Shown here in pieces: positions 23,301-35,778 of a stretch of 64,000 nucleotides of DNA. Made by a program: the position numbers and the translations under genes. The stretch covers positions 22,663,340 through 22,727,339 of the forward strand of contig NC_044301.2 in the NCBI RefSeq assembly GCF_004027225.2, written 5' to 3'. This stretch comes from Strigops habroptila (Eukaryota > Chordata > Aves > Psittaciformes > Psittacidae). The notes beneath the pieces are model-generated. The model was not told where the DNA came from. It was given only the letters and a program-made list of their open reading frames with translations, and ran no database searches. Within the stretch, counting starts at the first letter, position 1; every line of letters begins with the position of its first letter.

Positions 23301-26300
23301 CAAAAAGGGAAGAGAAACATGCTCGGTCTTATTTGACCGACGGGGTTAAAAAGAAGGCGAGATCCACCGGGTGCTAATCCGGTGTACCTTTCCTGAACAG
23401 TCTTTGGCTTCCCATGCATAGGGATTTTTGGGTGTAACTAGTACCATTGGTACTGTTCCAATCTGGGGCATCTTCACCAGTACCGGTTGTCCGGTGTGAA
23501 GTCCCGTAAGGTGTTCTTCTGGCTTGGTATGAACCTTTGGGGAGATTACATTAGCAGATGCACAAAAAGCTTTCATTTTGGGACAGCCATCTCCACTCCA
23601 TCTGTTATTTAATTGATAGATGGCATCATTCAATCTCAAATGCCACCCAGATTCATGAGTTTTTGCAAAACGCTTAACCAATCCATTGGTGCGTTCCACA
23701 ATGCCATTAGCCTGAGGATAGTAGGGGGTGTGGAATACCCACCGAATCCCTTCTTCTTTGGCCCAGTCTTGTACTATTGTGGCTGTAAAATGTGACCCGT
23801 TGTCACTTTGGATTTCCTCTGGAAGGGGAAATGTGCTAAACCACTCCTTAAGGCCCTTTACTGTGTTTTCTCCTGTGGCTGATGTAAAGTCAGTGGCCAC
23901 AGTGAGTCCAGAGATGATTTCTACTCCCACCAAGACATATTTCTTTCCACCTGATGGTCTCAATGGTCCAATATAGTCAATTTGCCAGGAATGCCACAAT
24001 GTTTTCCTGTCCCGAATATGTAAAGGAGGGGCTTTACTCGGATGGTCTTTATTGAGTCGTAAGCGACATTGTGAGCAGGCAGTCACTACCTGTTCACACA
24101 GCTTAACCGATACAGGCCATCCTCGGGCTAAACCTTCCCGATATAAATCAGCCCGTCCGGTATGGCCACGTTTAACATGTAACCATTCGAGTAAGCATTC
24201 CCATTTCTGATCATCATTTGAAATATCAATTTGCCTCAGCCGTGTGAGGCTGTCTACCTGCTGGTTAAATTGAGCAGTGATTGAGTTTGAACGGTCATGT
24301 CCTTTTACCCAACCAATATGTAGTACTTTTTGTTCCCCTATTTCCAACAGTTGTTTCCAGCTATTGGTTTCCCAAACTGGGACCCTGTTCACCTGCCAGT
24401 CATTTGCTGCCCAATGACCCACCCATTCGGTGGCTCCTTTGAAAACAGCATATGAATCGGTGTAAATGTGACTAGCCCCGTGTTGTGCAGCTAGTAGGAC
24501 TGCTCTAAGCTCCCCTACTTGTGCACTTCCTTCACCTGTTTCAGTTATTCTTTCTCCTGTTGCTACCTCCAGTGCTACAGCTTTGTATTTCCACTTTTAT
24601 TCTCTCGATAAGATGAGGCATCTGTAAACCACACTCCAGTAAGATCACTGCTTTCCTTCAGAGAGGGTGCTTCTCGAATCGGAGATGGTTTATTCGGTGG
24701 AGATTGGAATAACAGAGTGCCATCTATGTCCTTTTGCAGTTTGGATACTTTAACATTGCCTTCAGAGATTGGCATAATTTCATTAATGCCCTCTAAATAA
24801 GCATACCACTTACGAACTGTGGGTTTTTGGGCAATGCCAGCTGGTGGTGCCGTTCCTTTACGGACCATATCTAGGAGGCGAAAAGGCCCCCGAATGATTA
24901 CACTCTGTTCTCTTCTTATTTGTTCTGCTCGTTTCACTGCTCGCACTAGGGATAATAGGCCTTTCTCAAGATCTGAATACCTCCTTTCGGTATCATTGAA
25001 AGAGTGAGAGCTAAACTCCAGCGGTCTTTCTGGTCCTTCTGGCCCCTTTTGCCATAAGTTACAGTGAGAGCCATGTTCGCTGAACCCCCATTCTACATGG
25101 ATAGGGTCAGTGGGGTGGATAGGACCAAGCTGTTGGAATAATCTTAGCTCTTTTATTAGTAATTCCAGTGCATTGGTATGTTGTTCAGTCCATTCCCACT
25201 CTTTTCCCTTTTTGAGCAAACTATAAAGGGGACAGGCAATAATGGAGAAGCCAGGAATATGTTTACGCCAGTAACCTAGAGCCCCCAAAACTTGCTGTAA
25301 TTCCTTTACGCTGGATGGATTTTGTCCATGTTCTAGGTTTTTTAGGGTGTCCTGCGGGATAGAAGCAGCTCCTTTAATCCACCAGACGCCCAGAAATTTG
25401 ACCTCTTGTGCAGGTCCCTGACACTTTGAGTCTGGGATTTCTAAGCCCAGTTCGAGTAATGTTCCCCGAACATTTTCCATTGTGTCTTTTACACTTTCTT
25501 GGTTTTCTCCCCCTATTAGGATGTCATCAATGTATTGATATACAGTGTTGCCAGGTGGAACAGGAATTTCTGCTAAGACTTTAGCCAAAGCATTGTGAGC
25601 AATGGTGGGGGAATGTTTATATCCTTGTGGAAGTCGATTAAAAGTATATTGGATCCCTTTCCACGTGAATGCAAATTGCGCTTTGTCCTGCTCAAGGAGG
25701 GGAATCATGAAAAACATATCTTTAACATCTAGGGCAGCCATCCAAGAATGGGCAGCTCCCTGTATCATTGTCACAATTTCAGCAATATTTGGAACTGCCG
25801 CAGTTAGGGGTGCAGTATTGGCATTTAACTGTCGGTAATCTACTGTGAAACGCCACTGCCCGGTGGGTTTCTTGACTGGCCACACCGGTGAATTATAGGG
25901 TGAGTGAGTTCTTTTAATGATGCCTCTTTTCTCCAACTCTGTCACCACCCCGTCAACCCCTGTAAGTGCTGCTGCAGGCAATGGGTATTGCCTGACATTG
26001 GTAACTTTAGATGCAGGTAAGGGTATGGATGTTTCTAGCAGACTTAACCTCATTGTGCCTGATTCCTTTTCATGTCCTGCAAAACTCCACATAGTTCCAT
26101 CTGGGAGTTTCCACGTTCATCCACACAATATGTCAAATCCTAGAAGGTTGGTATATGCGGCACCCACTAATACTTCTGCCCAAGTCAGTCTCTGTTCCTC
26201 TGGCAACCAGAGGGTTATTTTTGCAGTGGGACATTCCTTTATCACGCCATCAATTCCTGTGAATTTAACTCAGCGTCGGGTAGGTTTTATACCCAGAGTT

Positions 26301-28298
26301 TGTGCCGTCTCATTAGTGATCATTGACATTTGGGCTCCAGTATCAATAAGAAAGTTTACTAATATTTTTCGGGGTCCAACCGGAATGGCAATAATAGGTT
26401 CAGAGTTTTTATTAGTGAGCCATTGTACTGCTAACACCCACCGGGCAGGGTGGCTCACTGCCCTCCCCGGGGATGCAAGTTTTTTTGCTGGGATTCTGAC
26501 AGATCGATCAGGTTGCATTCTGGTGCAGAGGGCACGCCTTCCTCATGGGTCAGGGATTCTCCATTTAAACACTTTCCCCCTACCAGGTTATTCTTTTTAG
26601 ATAGAGATTGGACCAATATACGGAGATCCTCTGTAGAGAAACCATGTAGGAATTGTCGAGGCATACCCAGACTTAGGGCCTTACGCCACAATTCATTCCG
26701 TTCCTTGTTAGGTTTAAACCTCCCATCAGATTTAGAGTTTTGGGTAGGAAAACGATCAGATTTAAAATTTTGAGTAAAAGTTTGGTCAGATTTAGAATTT
26801 TGAGTGTAGACTTGGCGAACCCTTCGGGTGTGATCGGGGGTTTTTTCTCTGAATGAACCGACCCAGCCCATTTGGCGTCCGTATTTGTCTACTTCTTGTA
26901 CAAATTCGTTCCAGGTTAGTGCATAAGCCTGTTGGCCTCGCCTACGACCTTGACTTCGTATACGGTCCTGAATATTGACAACGAATGTTTTAAGGCAATT
27001 AGGAAAACCCCGAATGAGAGGATTTAATCGATCCGGATCAATAGGTGCTGACATCGGGGATTTCCGCAGCTCATCTCTATTATACATTGCTTGTATGCAA
27101 GCTGCTTTTTGTACAGCCTCAGCTAGATCAGTGTAGCTTGTGGTTTGGATCGATAGTGGTTCCCCTCTCTCCGTGGGTCCATACCACCTGCCCAGTATGC
27201 AACTCGAGCAGTTAGGGAATAATGATGATCCCCTGGCAAGGAAGTTAAAAATACTCCAGGCCCCCAAAAACCTCCTGCTTCTTCCTCATTTAACATAACC
27301 ATATCTCCTCCCTGCAGGGAGACTCGCCATAGATACTCTGTCTCAGACTCTCCTGCCCGTCTTGAGTATTTTTCCTTTAATTTCAGTAATTCTGTTGGTG
27401 ACCATGGAGTGGTACGCACAATAGTGTGGACCTCCTCATCACTATCAACAGCAGTTTCAGTTTTAATCAGAGGTCGTAAGGGAATCGATTGAAAAGCAAG
27501 GCTCCCTTCCACCTCATCATCATCACTGTCAGACCAGAAATCTTCTGTCTGAGCTGGGCAACGCATTAACCTACGAATCTGCTGGACCGGAGCAGAAGGT
27601 TGCATTTTATCCAACAGCCCATTCACCTTTTCCAGTAGTAATTTAAGTTGATAATTTTGATTCATTAATCGATCAACTCGGGATCCTAAGATCTTATTTT
27701 CAATCCCGAATCGATCAGCTTGTGATATAAGTTCATCATTTCGAGCTTCTAGTTTGTCATTTTTGCTTGCAAGCTGATCATTTTGAGTTTTTAATTTTTC
27801 ATTTTCACTTGCAAGTTGATTATTTCGAGTTTCTAATTTTTCATTGTTGCTTGCAAGTTCATCATTTTGAGCCTCTAGTTTTTCTCCTGTCTCCTTATGA
27901 AAAGCTAATGATGACTTCAGCACCTCATTTTCTGATTTCAGAGCTGTATATTCTGCAGCAGAAATCAGATTAGGAGCAGGGGCATTTTTAGCTTCTTCTT
28001 GTGCACAAGATAAACAGGCACCTAACACTGCACAAATAACATTTTTAGCTTTTCCCACTCTGATCTTTTGTAAAGCCTGACATTGTTCAATACGTTCTAC
28101 CACTTTCTCTTCATCTTTCCAAAATTTTTGGGCCCACTCCTTCCCAGCCAGGGAAGGGGGACAATCATATTTTTGCAGCAGTTTATCCATGGCAATCCTG
28201 CCGACTACGCCAATTTTCTGTGTTGCGTGAAAAAGGGTAAAATAATTTGGCAGAAAATAAACCCCCTTGCTTTCCAGCTGATCCTCAGATATTAGAGG
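20394..28298 (-). mobile_element. ERV-B fossil (class III, ERVL-like), nested in ERV-A LTR (left copy)
   Basis: On the minus strand it runs from the end of the upstream LTR (28,298-28,221) and a primer-site-like TTGGCGTAGTCGGCAGGAT to gag (about 28,190-26,455), protease (about 26,520-26,090), reverse transcriptase with YIDD, RNase H and integrase (about 26,090-23,346), env (about 23,180-21,600) and the 3' LTR (21,561-20,394, 1,168 bp, TGTGGGATAA...GCAACA). Gag begins with a long coiled coil of repeated Asn/Glu/Leu-rich units. AGCTG at 20,389-20,393 is its target duplication. The surviving ~80 bp of the upstream LTR matches the 3' LTR exactly, so it is young. It is broken, with roughly five breaks. 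Confidence 0.9.
27878..28291. other. Unpaired spacer at the palindrome centre
   Basis: The spacer is only about 414 bp long. It consists of the first part of ERV-B gag, its primer site and about 75 bp of the ERV-B upstream LTR, which exist only once in the window. The right arm starts by joining LTR sequence (ending ATATTAGAGG) to gag (from AGGCTCAAAATG). Both partners carry TAGAGG at the join (CCTCTA at 27,872-27,877 on this strand). This is the fold-back breakpoint. Confidence 0.9.
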
Positions 28299-31200
28299 CT
28301 CAAAATGATGAACTTGCAAGCAACAATGAAAAATTAGAAACTCGAAATAATCAACTTGCAAGTGAAAATGAAAAATTAAAAACTCAAAATGATCAGCTTG
28401 CAAGCAAAAATGACAAACTAGAAGCTCGAAATGATGAACTTATATCACAAGCTGATCGATTCGGGATTGAAAATAAGATCTTAGGATCCCGAGTTGATCG
28501 ATTAATGAATCAAAATTATCAACTTAAATTACTACTGGAAAAGGTGAATGGGCTGTTGGATAAAATGCAACCTTCTGCTCCGGTCCAGCAGATTCGTAGG
28601 TTAATGCGTTGCCCAGCTCAGACAGAAGATTTCTGGTCTGACAGTGATGATGATGAGGTGGAAGGGAGCCTTGCTTTTCAATCGATTCCCTTACGACCTC
28701 TGATTAAAACTGAAACTGCTGTTGATAGTGATGAGGAGGTCCACACTATTGTGCGTACCACTCCATGGTCACCAACAGAATTACTGAAATTAAAGGAAAA
28801 ATACTCAAGACGGGCAGGAGAGTCTGAGACAGAGTATCTATGGCGAGTCTCCCTTCAGGGAGGAGATATGGTTATGTTAAATGAGGAAGAAGCAGGAGGT
28901 TTTTGGGGGCCTGGAGTATTTTTAACTTCCTTGCCAGGGGATCATCATTATTCCCTAACTGCTCGAGTTGCATACTGGGCAGGTGGTATGGACCCACGGG
29001 AGAGAGGGGAACCACTATCGATCCAAACCACAAGCTACACTGATCTAGCTGAGGCTGTACAAAAAGCAGCTTGCATACAAGCAATGTATAATAGAGATGA
29101 GCTGCGGAAATCCCCGATGTCAGCACCTATTGATCCGGATCGATTAAATCCTCTCATTCGGGGTTTTCCTAATTGCCTTAAAACATTCGTTGTCAATATT
29201 CAGGACCGTATACGAAGTCAAGGTCGTAGGCGAGGCCAACAGGCTTATGCACTAACCTGGAACGAATTTGTACAAGAAGTAGACAAATACGGACGCCAAA
29301 TGGGCTGGGTCGGTTCATTCAGAGAAAAAACCCCTGATCACACCCGAAGGGTTCGCCAAGTCTACACTCAAAATTCTAAATCTGACCAAACTTATACTCA
29401 AAATTTTAAATCTGATCGTTTTCCTACCCAAAACTCTAAATCTGATGGGAGGTTTAAACCTAACAAGGAACGGAATGAATTGTGGCGTAAGGCCCTAAGT
29501 CTGGGTATGCCTCGACAATTCCTACATGGTTTCTCTACAGAGGATCTCCGTATATTGGTCCGATCTCTATCTAAAAAGAATAACCTGGTAGGGGGAAAGT
29601 GTTTAACTGGAGAATCCCCGACCCATGAGGAAGGCGTGCCCTCTGCACCAGAACGCAACCTGATCGATCTGTCAGAATCCCAGCAAAAAAACTTGCATCC
29701 CCGGGGAGGGCAGTGAGCCACCCTGCCTGGCGGGTGTTAGCAGTACAATGGCTCTCTAATAAAAACTCTGAACCTATTATTGCCATTCCGGTTGGACCCC
29801 GAAAAATATTAGTAAACTTTCTTATTGATACTGGAGCTCAAATGTCAGTGATCACTAATGAGACGGCACAAACCCTGGGTATAAAACCTACCCGACGCCG
29901 AGTTAAATTCACAGGAATTGATGGCATGATAAAGGAATGTCCCACTGCAAAAATAACCCTCTGGTTGCCAGAGGAACAGAGACTGACTTGGGCAGAAGTA
30001 TTAGTGGGTGCCGCATATACCAACCTTCTAGGATTTGACATATTGTGTGGATGAACGTGGAAACTCCCAGATGGAACTATGTGGAGTTTTGCAGGACATG
30101 AAAAAGAATCAGGCACAATGAGGTTAAGTCTGCTAGAAACATCCATACCCTTACCTGCATCTAAAGTTACCAATGTCAGGCAATACCCATTGCCTGCAGC
30201 AGCACTTACAGGGGTTGACGGGGTGGTGACAGAGTTGGAGAAAAGAGGCATCATTAAAAGAACTCACTCACCCTATAATTCACCGGTGTGGCCAGTCAAG
30301 AAACCCACCGGGCAGTGGCGTTTCACAGTAGATTACCGACAGTTAAATGCCAATACTGCACCCCTAACTGCGGCAGTTCCAAATATTGCTGAAATTGTGA
30401 CAATGATACAGGGAGCTGCCCATTCTTGGATGGCTGCCCTAGATGTTAAAGATATGTTTTTCATGATTCCCCTCCTTGAGCAGGACAAAGCGCAATTTGC
30501 ATTCACGTGGAAAGGGATCCAATATACTTTTAATCGACTTCCACAAGGATATAAACATTCCCCCACCATTGCTCACAATGCTTTGGCTAAAGTCTTAGCA
30601 GAAATTCCTGTTCCACCTGGCAACACTGTATATCAATACATTGATGACATCCTAATAGGGGGAGAAAACCAAGAAAGTGTAAAAGACACAATGGAAAATG
30701 TTCGGGAACATTACTCGAACTGGGCTTAGAAATCCCAGACTCAAAGTGTCAGGGACCTGCACAAGAGGTCAAATTTCTGGGCGTCTGGTGGATTAAAGGA
30801 GCTGCTTCTATCCCGCAGGACACCCTAAAAAACCTAGAACATGGACAAAATCCATCCAGCGTAAAGGAATTACAGCAAGTTTTGGGGGCTCTAGGTTACT
30901 GGCGTAAACATATTCCTGGCTTCTCCATTATTGCCTGTCCCCTTTATAGTTTGCTCAAAAAGGGAAAAGAGTGGGAATGGACTGAACAACATACCAATGC
31001 ACTGGAATTACTAATAAAAGAGCTAAGATTATTCCAACAGCTTGGTCCTATCCACCCCACTGACCCTATCCATGTAGAATGGGGGTTCAGCGAACATGGC
31101 TCTCACTGTAACTTATGGCAAAAGGGGCCAGAAGGACCAGAAAGACCGCTGGAGTTTAGCTCTCACTCTTTCAATGATACCGAAAGGAGGTATTCAGATC

Positions 31201-34200
31201 TTGAGAAAGGCCTATTATCCCTAGTGCGAGCAGTGAAACGAGCAGAACAAATAAGAAGAGAACAGAGTGTAATCATTCGGGGGCCTTTTCGCCTCCTAGA
31301 TATGGTCCGTAAAGGAACGGCACCACCAGCTGGCATTGCCCAAAAACCCACAGTTCGTAAGTGGTATGCTTATTTAGAGGGCATTAATGAAATTATGCCA
31401 ATCTCTGAAGGCAATGTTAAAGTATCCAAACTGCAAAAGGACATAGATGGCACTCTGTTATTCCAATCTCCACCGAATAAACCATCTCCGATTCGAGAAG
31501 CACCCTCTCTGAAGGAAAGCAGTGATCTTACTGGAGTGTGGTTTACAGATGCCTCATCTTATCGAGAGAATAAAAAGTGGAAATACAAAGCTGTAGCACT
31601 GGAGGTAGCAACAGGAGAAAGAATAACTGAAACAGGTGAAGGAAGTGCACAAGTAGGGGAGCTTAGAGCAGTCCTACTAGCTGCACAACACGGGGCTAGT
31701 CACATTTACACCGATTCATATGCTGTTTTCAAAGGAGCCACCGAATGGGTGGGTCATTGGGCAGCAAATGACTGGCAGGTGAACAGGGTCCCAGTTTGGG
31801 AAACCAATAGCTGGAAACAACTGTTGGAAATAGGGGAACAAAAAGTACTACATATTGGTTGGGTAAAAGGACATGACCGTTCAAACTCAATCACTGCTCA
31901 ATTTAACCAGCAGGTAGACAGCCTCACACGGCCGAGGCAAATTGATATTTCAAATGATGATCAGAAATGGGAATGCTTACTCGAATGGTTACATGTTAAA
32001 CGTGGCCATACCGGACGGGCTGATTTATATCGGGAAGGTTTAGCCCGAGGATGGCCTGTATCGGTTAAGCTGTGTGAACAGGTAGTGACTGCCTGCTCAC
32101 AATGTCGCTTACGACTCAATAAAGACCATCCGAGTAAAGCCCCTCCTTTACATATTCGGGACAGGAAAACATTGTGGCATTCCTGGCAAATTGACTATAT
32201 TGGACCATTGAGACCATCAGGTGGAAAGAAATATGTCTTGGTGGGAGTAGAAATCATCTCTGGACTCACTGTGGCCACTGACTTTACATCAGCCACAGGA
32301 GAAAACACAGTAAAGGGCCTTAAGGAGTGGTTTAGCACATTTCCCCTTCCAGAGGAAATCCAAAGTGACAACGGGTCACATTTTACAGCCACAATAGTAC
32401 AAGACTGGGCCAAAGAAGAAGGGATTCGGTGGGTATTCCACACCCCCTACTATCCTCAGGCTAATGGCATTGTGGAATGCACCAATGGATTGGTTAAGCG
32501 TTTTGCAAAAACTCATGAATCTGGGTGGCATTTGAGATTGAATGATGCCATCTATCAATTAAATAACAGATGGAGTGGAGATGGCTGTCCCAAAATGAAA
32601 GCTTTTTGTGCATCTGCTAATGTAATCTCCCCAAAGGTTCATACCAAGCCAGAAGAACACCTTACGGGACTTCACACCAGACAACCGGTACTGGTGAAGA
32701 TGCCCCAGATTGGAACAGTACCAATGGTACTAGTTACACCCAAAAATCCCTATGCATGGGAAGCCAAAGACTGTTCAGGAAAGGTACACCGGATTAGCAC
32801 CCGGTGGATCTCGCCTTCTTTTTAACCCCGTCGGTCAAATAAGACCGAGCATGTTTCTCTTCCCTTTTTGTGTTCATAGGAACCCTAGATGAACTGCACG
32901 TGGACGGACGGATTGGCCTACGCTAACCTCGAGTGCATCCAGGGAATCTTGTCACTCATCTTAGCTGTAATATTATTTCTGTTGTGCATGATTGTTTGCA
33001 AACCTAAGTTTTAAGGTAATGAACCAACGAATTGTATCAACGACATTATGTCTTATCTTAACAATGCAGGTCCTTCTCGCTATAGACCTGCAATGGCCCT
33101 GGTCTCAAGCTCACATAAAATACACAGGGAGCATGGGATTAAATTCTAACAAAGGCTTAAATCTGTCAACAGTGGTAATGCACGGGACGGAGGTGTACTT
33201 GGGAAACGAGTGGGGCTGGGATAGCACAAACAGACTTCCACAGTTGCTGGGGTCAGTGGGAGAACAAATAAAGGTAGGATGCAGGGTTATCAATGGATCC
33301 ACTCACCAACGAGTCTGAAATAAAAACTGAGGAGAAACAAATAAAAACCTGTGCTGAGGAGCAATGGGACTGTTGGTCCAATTTTACTTTGGTTCAACCA
33401 GTCTTTGTGGTCTGCCTCTGGGCACAAAACAGATTAACACCATGACAACAGCCTCTGTGATCTAAACAAATTGAAATACCCTTTGCGGTCCTCTCTTCTA
33501 GCTTTGGGAAATCACCAATGGCTTTTATCGAATATATTACCTCAATGGGAAGAAACGAGTGAAAAAGACCACCAACTATATGGGATAATGCAATTGAATT
33601 TGAGAGGAAATTTCAGTCTTGGTGGTACCTGGTTAACTTCACTTACGATCCCACTGAGAGTAAAGTCACTGCTTTTGTCTTAACGATACGCAATGCTTTG
33701 GTATACACTATATACCCAATCATTGCGCTGGGGTTGAATCACCACGGGACTATACTCTATCCAATAGAACATAGGGTATGGGCACAATACGAAAATAAAT
33801 GGCAAACTGTCGATGTTGATGCATGCACGACACGAAGCCAACAAGGATTTATTTGTGAGAGTAATACCATTAAAGCGCAAGACATTTGTCTTGACACTGA
33901 ACAAAATGTTTGTCATTTTGAAATACATCCCCATGAAATTCAAAAATCTGTGCTTATATATGTTGGAAAAGGATGTGCTTGTATGAGAACTCTTTGTAAT
34001 TCTGTACTGATAGATGACACTGTTATAGGTATAAATAACCACTCGAACCTTTGTGTTTGTAACTTCACTAACATTATTGGATGCGACTTTATTCAGCTCC
34101 TGTCACATCTCATCAGTTGCTGCAATCTGACTATACACTGACTAATGATCTACTACTCGCTCCTATCGGAATGAACCTTAAGTTAGTGAAAAAGCTACTA

Positions 34201-35778
34201 CACCATGATGAATTGAAGCAATTGCTGATCCAGGCCAGAGAGAGTGGACAAAAGACTCTAATTACCATCCACCATGATGCGGAAGAAGTCCATCGAGTGC
34301 TAGAAAGAGTCAGGAAAGATGGAAGACATGAATGGTGGGACACTCTTTTTGGATGGTCACCAACTGCCACAGGGATTCTCAACAGGATGCTCCACCCTGT
34401 TGTGATCTTGCTAATGCTCACTATATTATGTTTTGCTTTGACAATTGCTTTATATGTTAGGCTTTGGATTATGATGAAACACTTAACTCATTTGATATCC
34501 CCACAAGATATATATGGACTCGACAACCCTCACTCAAAGACTATATGGGATATTCCCAATTCCCTCTAAGTATCGTGAAGCTTGAGTGACTATAGTCACG
34601 GGGTGGAATATGTGGGATAATTACTGAATATGATTTAGAAATTAAACTTATATTTAAAAATGTAGCATTGCTCACACATAAAGGAAAAACGGACTTTCAG
34701 GGTAAGCTGCAGCTGCACGTGGTACGCCAGGAATTTACTCCACAGCAGTTCCCGTGGCAACATTGCTTGACGGAGGATGGAGCAGAGTGGAGATTCTGCG
34801 GCCAAACTCTGTCCCAACACCAGCAGAGATGGGAACTAGGTGGTACTTAAAACTGATAAGCTGCATACTTGCTGCCCTGAGCCAACGGCCTGTCATCTTT
34901 TGACAAAATGCTGTCCTTTGTGTGAACTTTGCTTCATTATAATGCATTTTAATACGAAAACACACCTCCACCTCCAATGCTACCCACCTCCAAAGTGAGA
35001 CCACCCCTCTTTGAGCATGCTCTTTGAATTTTTTGTGGCATATACCTTTAAAAGCGAAGCGAGGAAAATTTACACCAATAACAATAAAGGTATGTATGAC
35101 TAGAGTCACTCAAGCTCCACCTTGAAAGCGAAAAATACTATAAAAATGACCCAAAAAGTGGGGGGCTTTAGGGAAGACATCATCGTGGACGAGCCGAGGA
35201 AAACCCCATCAGCAGACTACTCTCGACTCCTGGGACCGGTCGACGGGCTGGACCTTTCTTCCCCCCCATAGGGATGCCTTTGGGTAAGACTTGCACTGTA
35301 TCCAGTGCTTCCCCGGGAAAATTAGGAATCTCTATATAGAGTTACTTTTTACTTTTATACTTTAAAGCCAGGCTGTATTATTCATAACTTTGTCGCGCGG
35401 TTGTATACCTTATTATTTGCACGTGCTTTTGCAGACAGTGTATTTATCACCGGCAATCCACAAGAACCTGTATCTGTTGCTTTAATAAACTGCACTGTTT
35501 AAGTAGCTAATCGTAAATCTCTCACTGAACGCGACCAGCTCCCTCAGTGTGGCCATGCTAGTTCGTGAGCACGATTAGACTGAAGGTGCAGTGCACTATT
35601 AGTGCATCCGGAATTGTGATTATTCAACATATTGAATGCGACCGGACTGATAGTGGCAAATTGGGCATCACTCAGAATCTAAGCCTAGCCGCACCCAGCC
35701 CCTCTAATATCTGAGGATCAGCTGGAAAGCAAGGGGGTTTATTTTCTGCCAAATTATTTTACCCTTTTTCACGCAACA
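28292..35778 (+). mobile_element. ERV-B fossil (class III, ERVL-like), lacking its 5' end (right copy)
   Basis: Its 5' end is missing because of the fold-back. It contains gag from the coiled coil onwards (about 28,300-29,716), protease with a DTGA motif (about 29,713-30,054), reverse transcriptase with YIDD, RNase H and integrase (about 30,080-32,825), env with a C-terminal membrane segment (about 32,990-34,569) and the 3' LTR (34,611-35,778, 1,168 bp). CAGCT follows at 35,779-35,783, the ERV-A target duplication. It is broken, with a similar small number of breaks to the left copy but not all the same ones. An env in a class III element is noteworthy, as mammalian ERVL lacks one. Confidence 0.9.

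Larger units (their letters stand above)
618..27877 (+). repeat. Left arm of giant inverted repeat (palindrome)
   Basis: This arm is the reverse complement of about 28,292-55,575. Mirror positions add up to 56,193 at the outer end (for example 937 and 55,256), 56,185 at the haptoglobin remnant and about 56,171 near the centre. Only about 22 bp of net length change therefore separates the arms over 27 kb. Compared protein by protein, the arms differ by a few substitutions per kb. Every gene remnant and ERV piece in the arm is present in mirror image in the other arm. The outer edge lies in a copy of the end of the IST1 3' UTR and the inner edge lies in gag of ERV-B. Confidence 0.97.
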
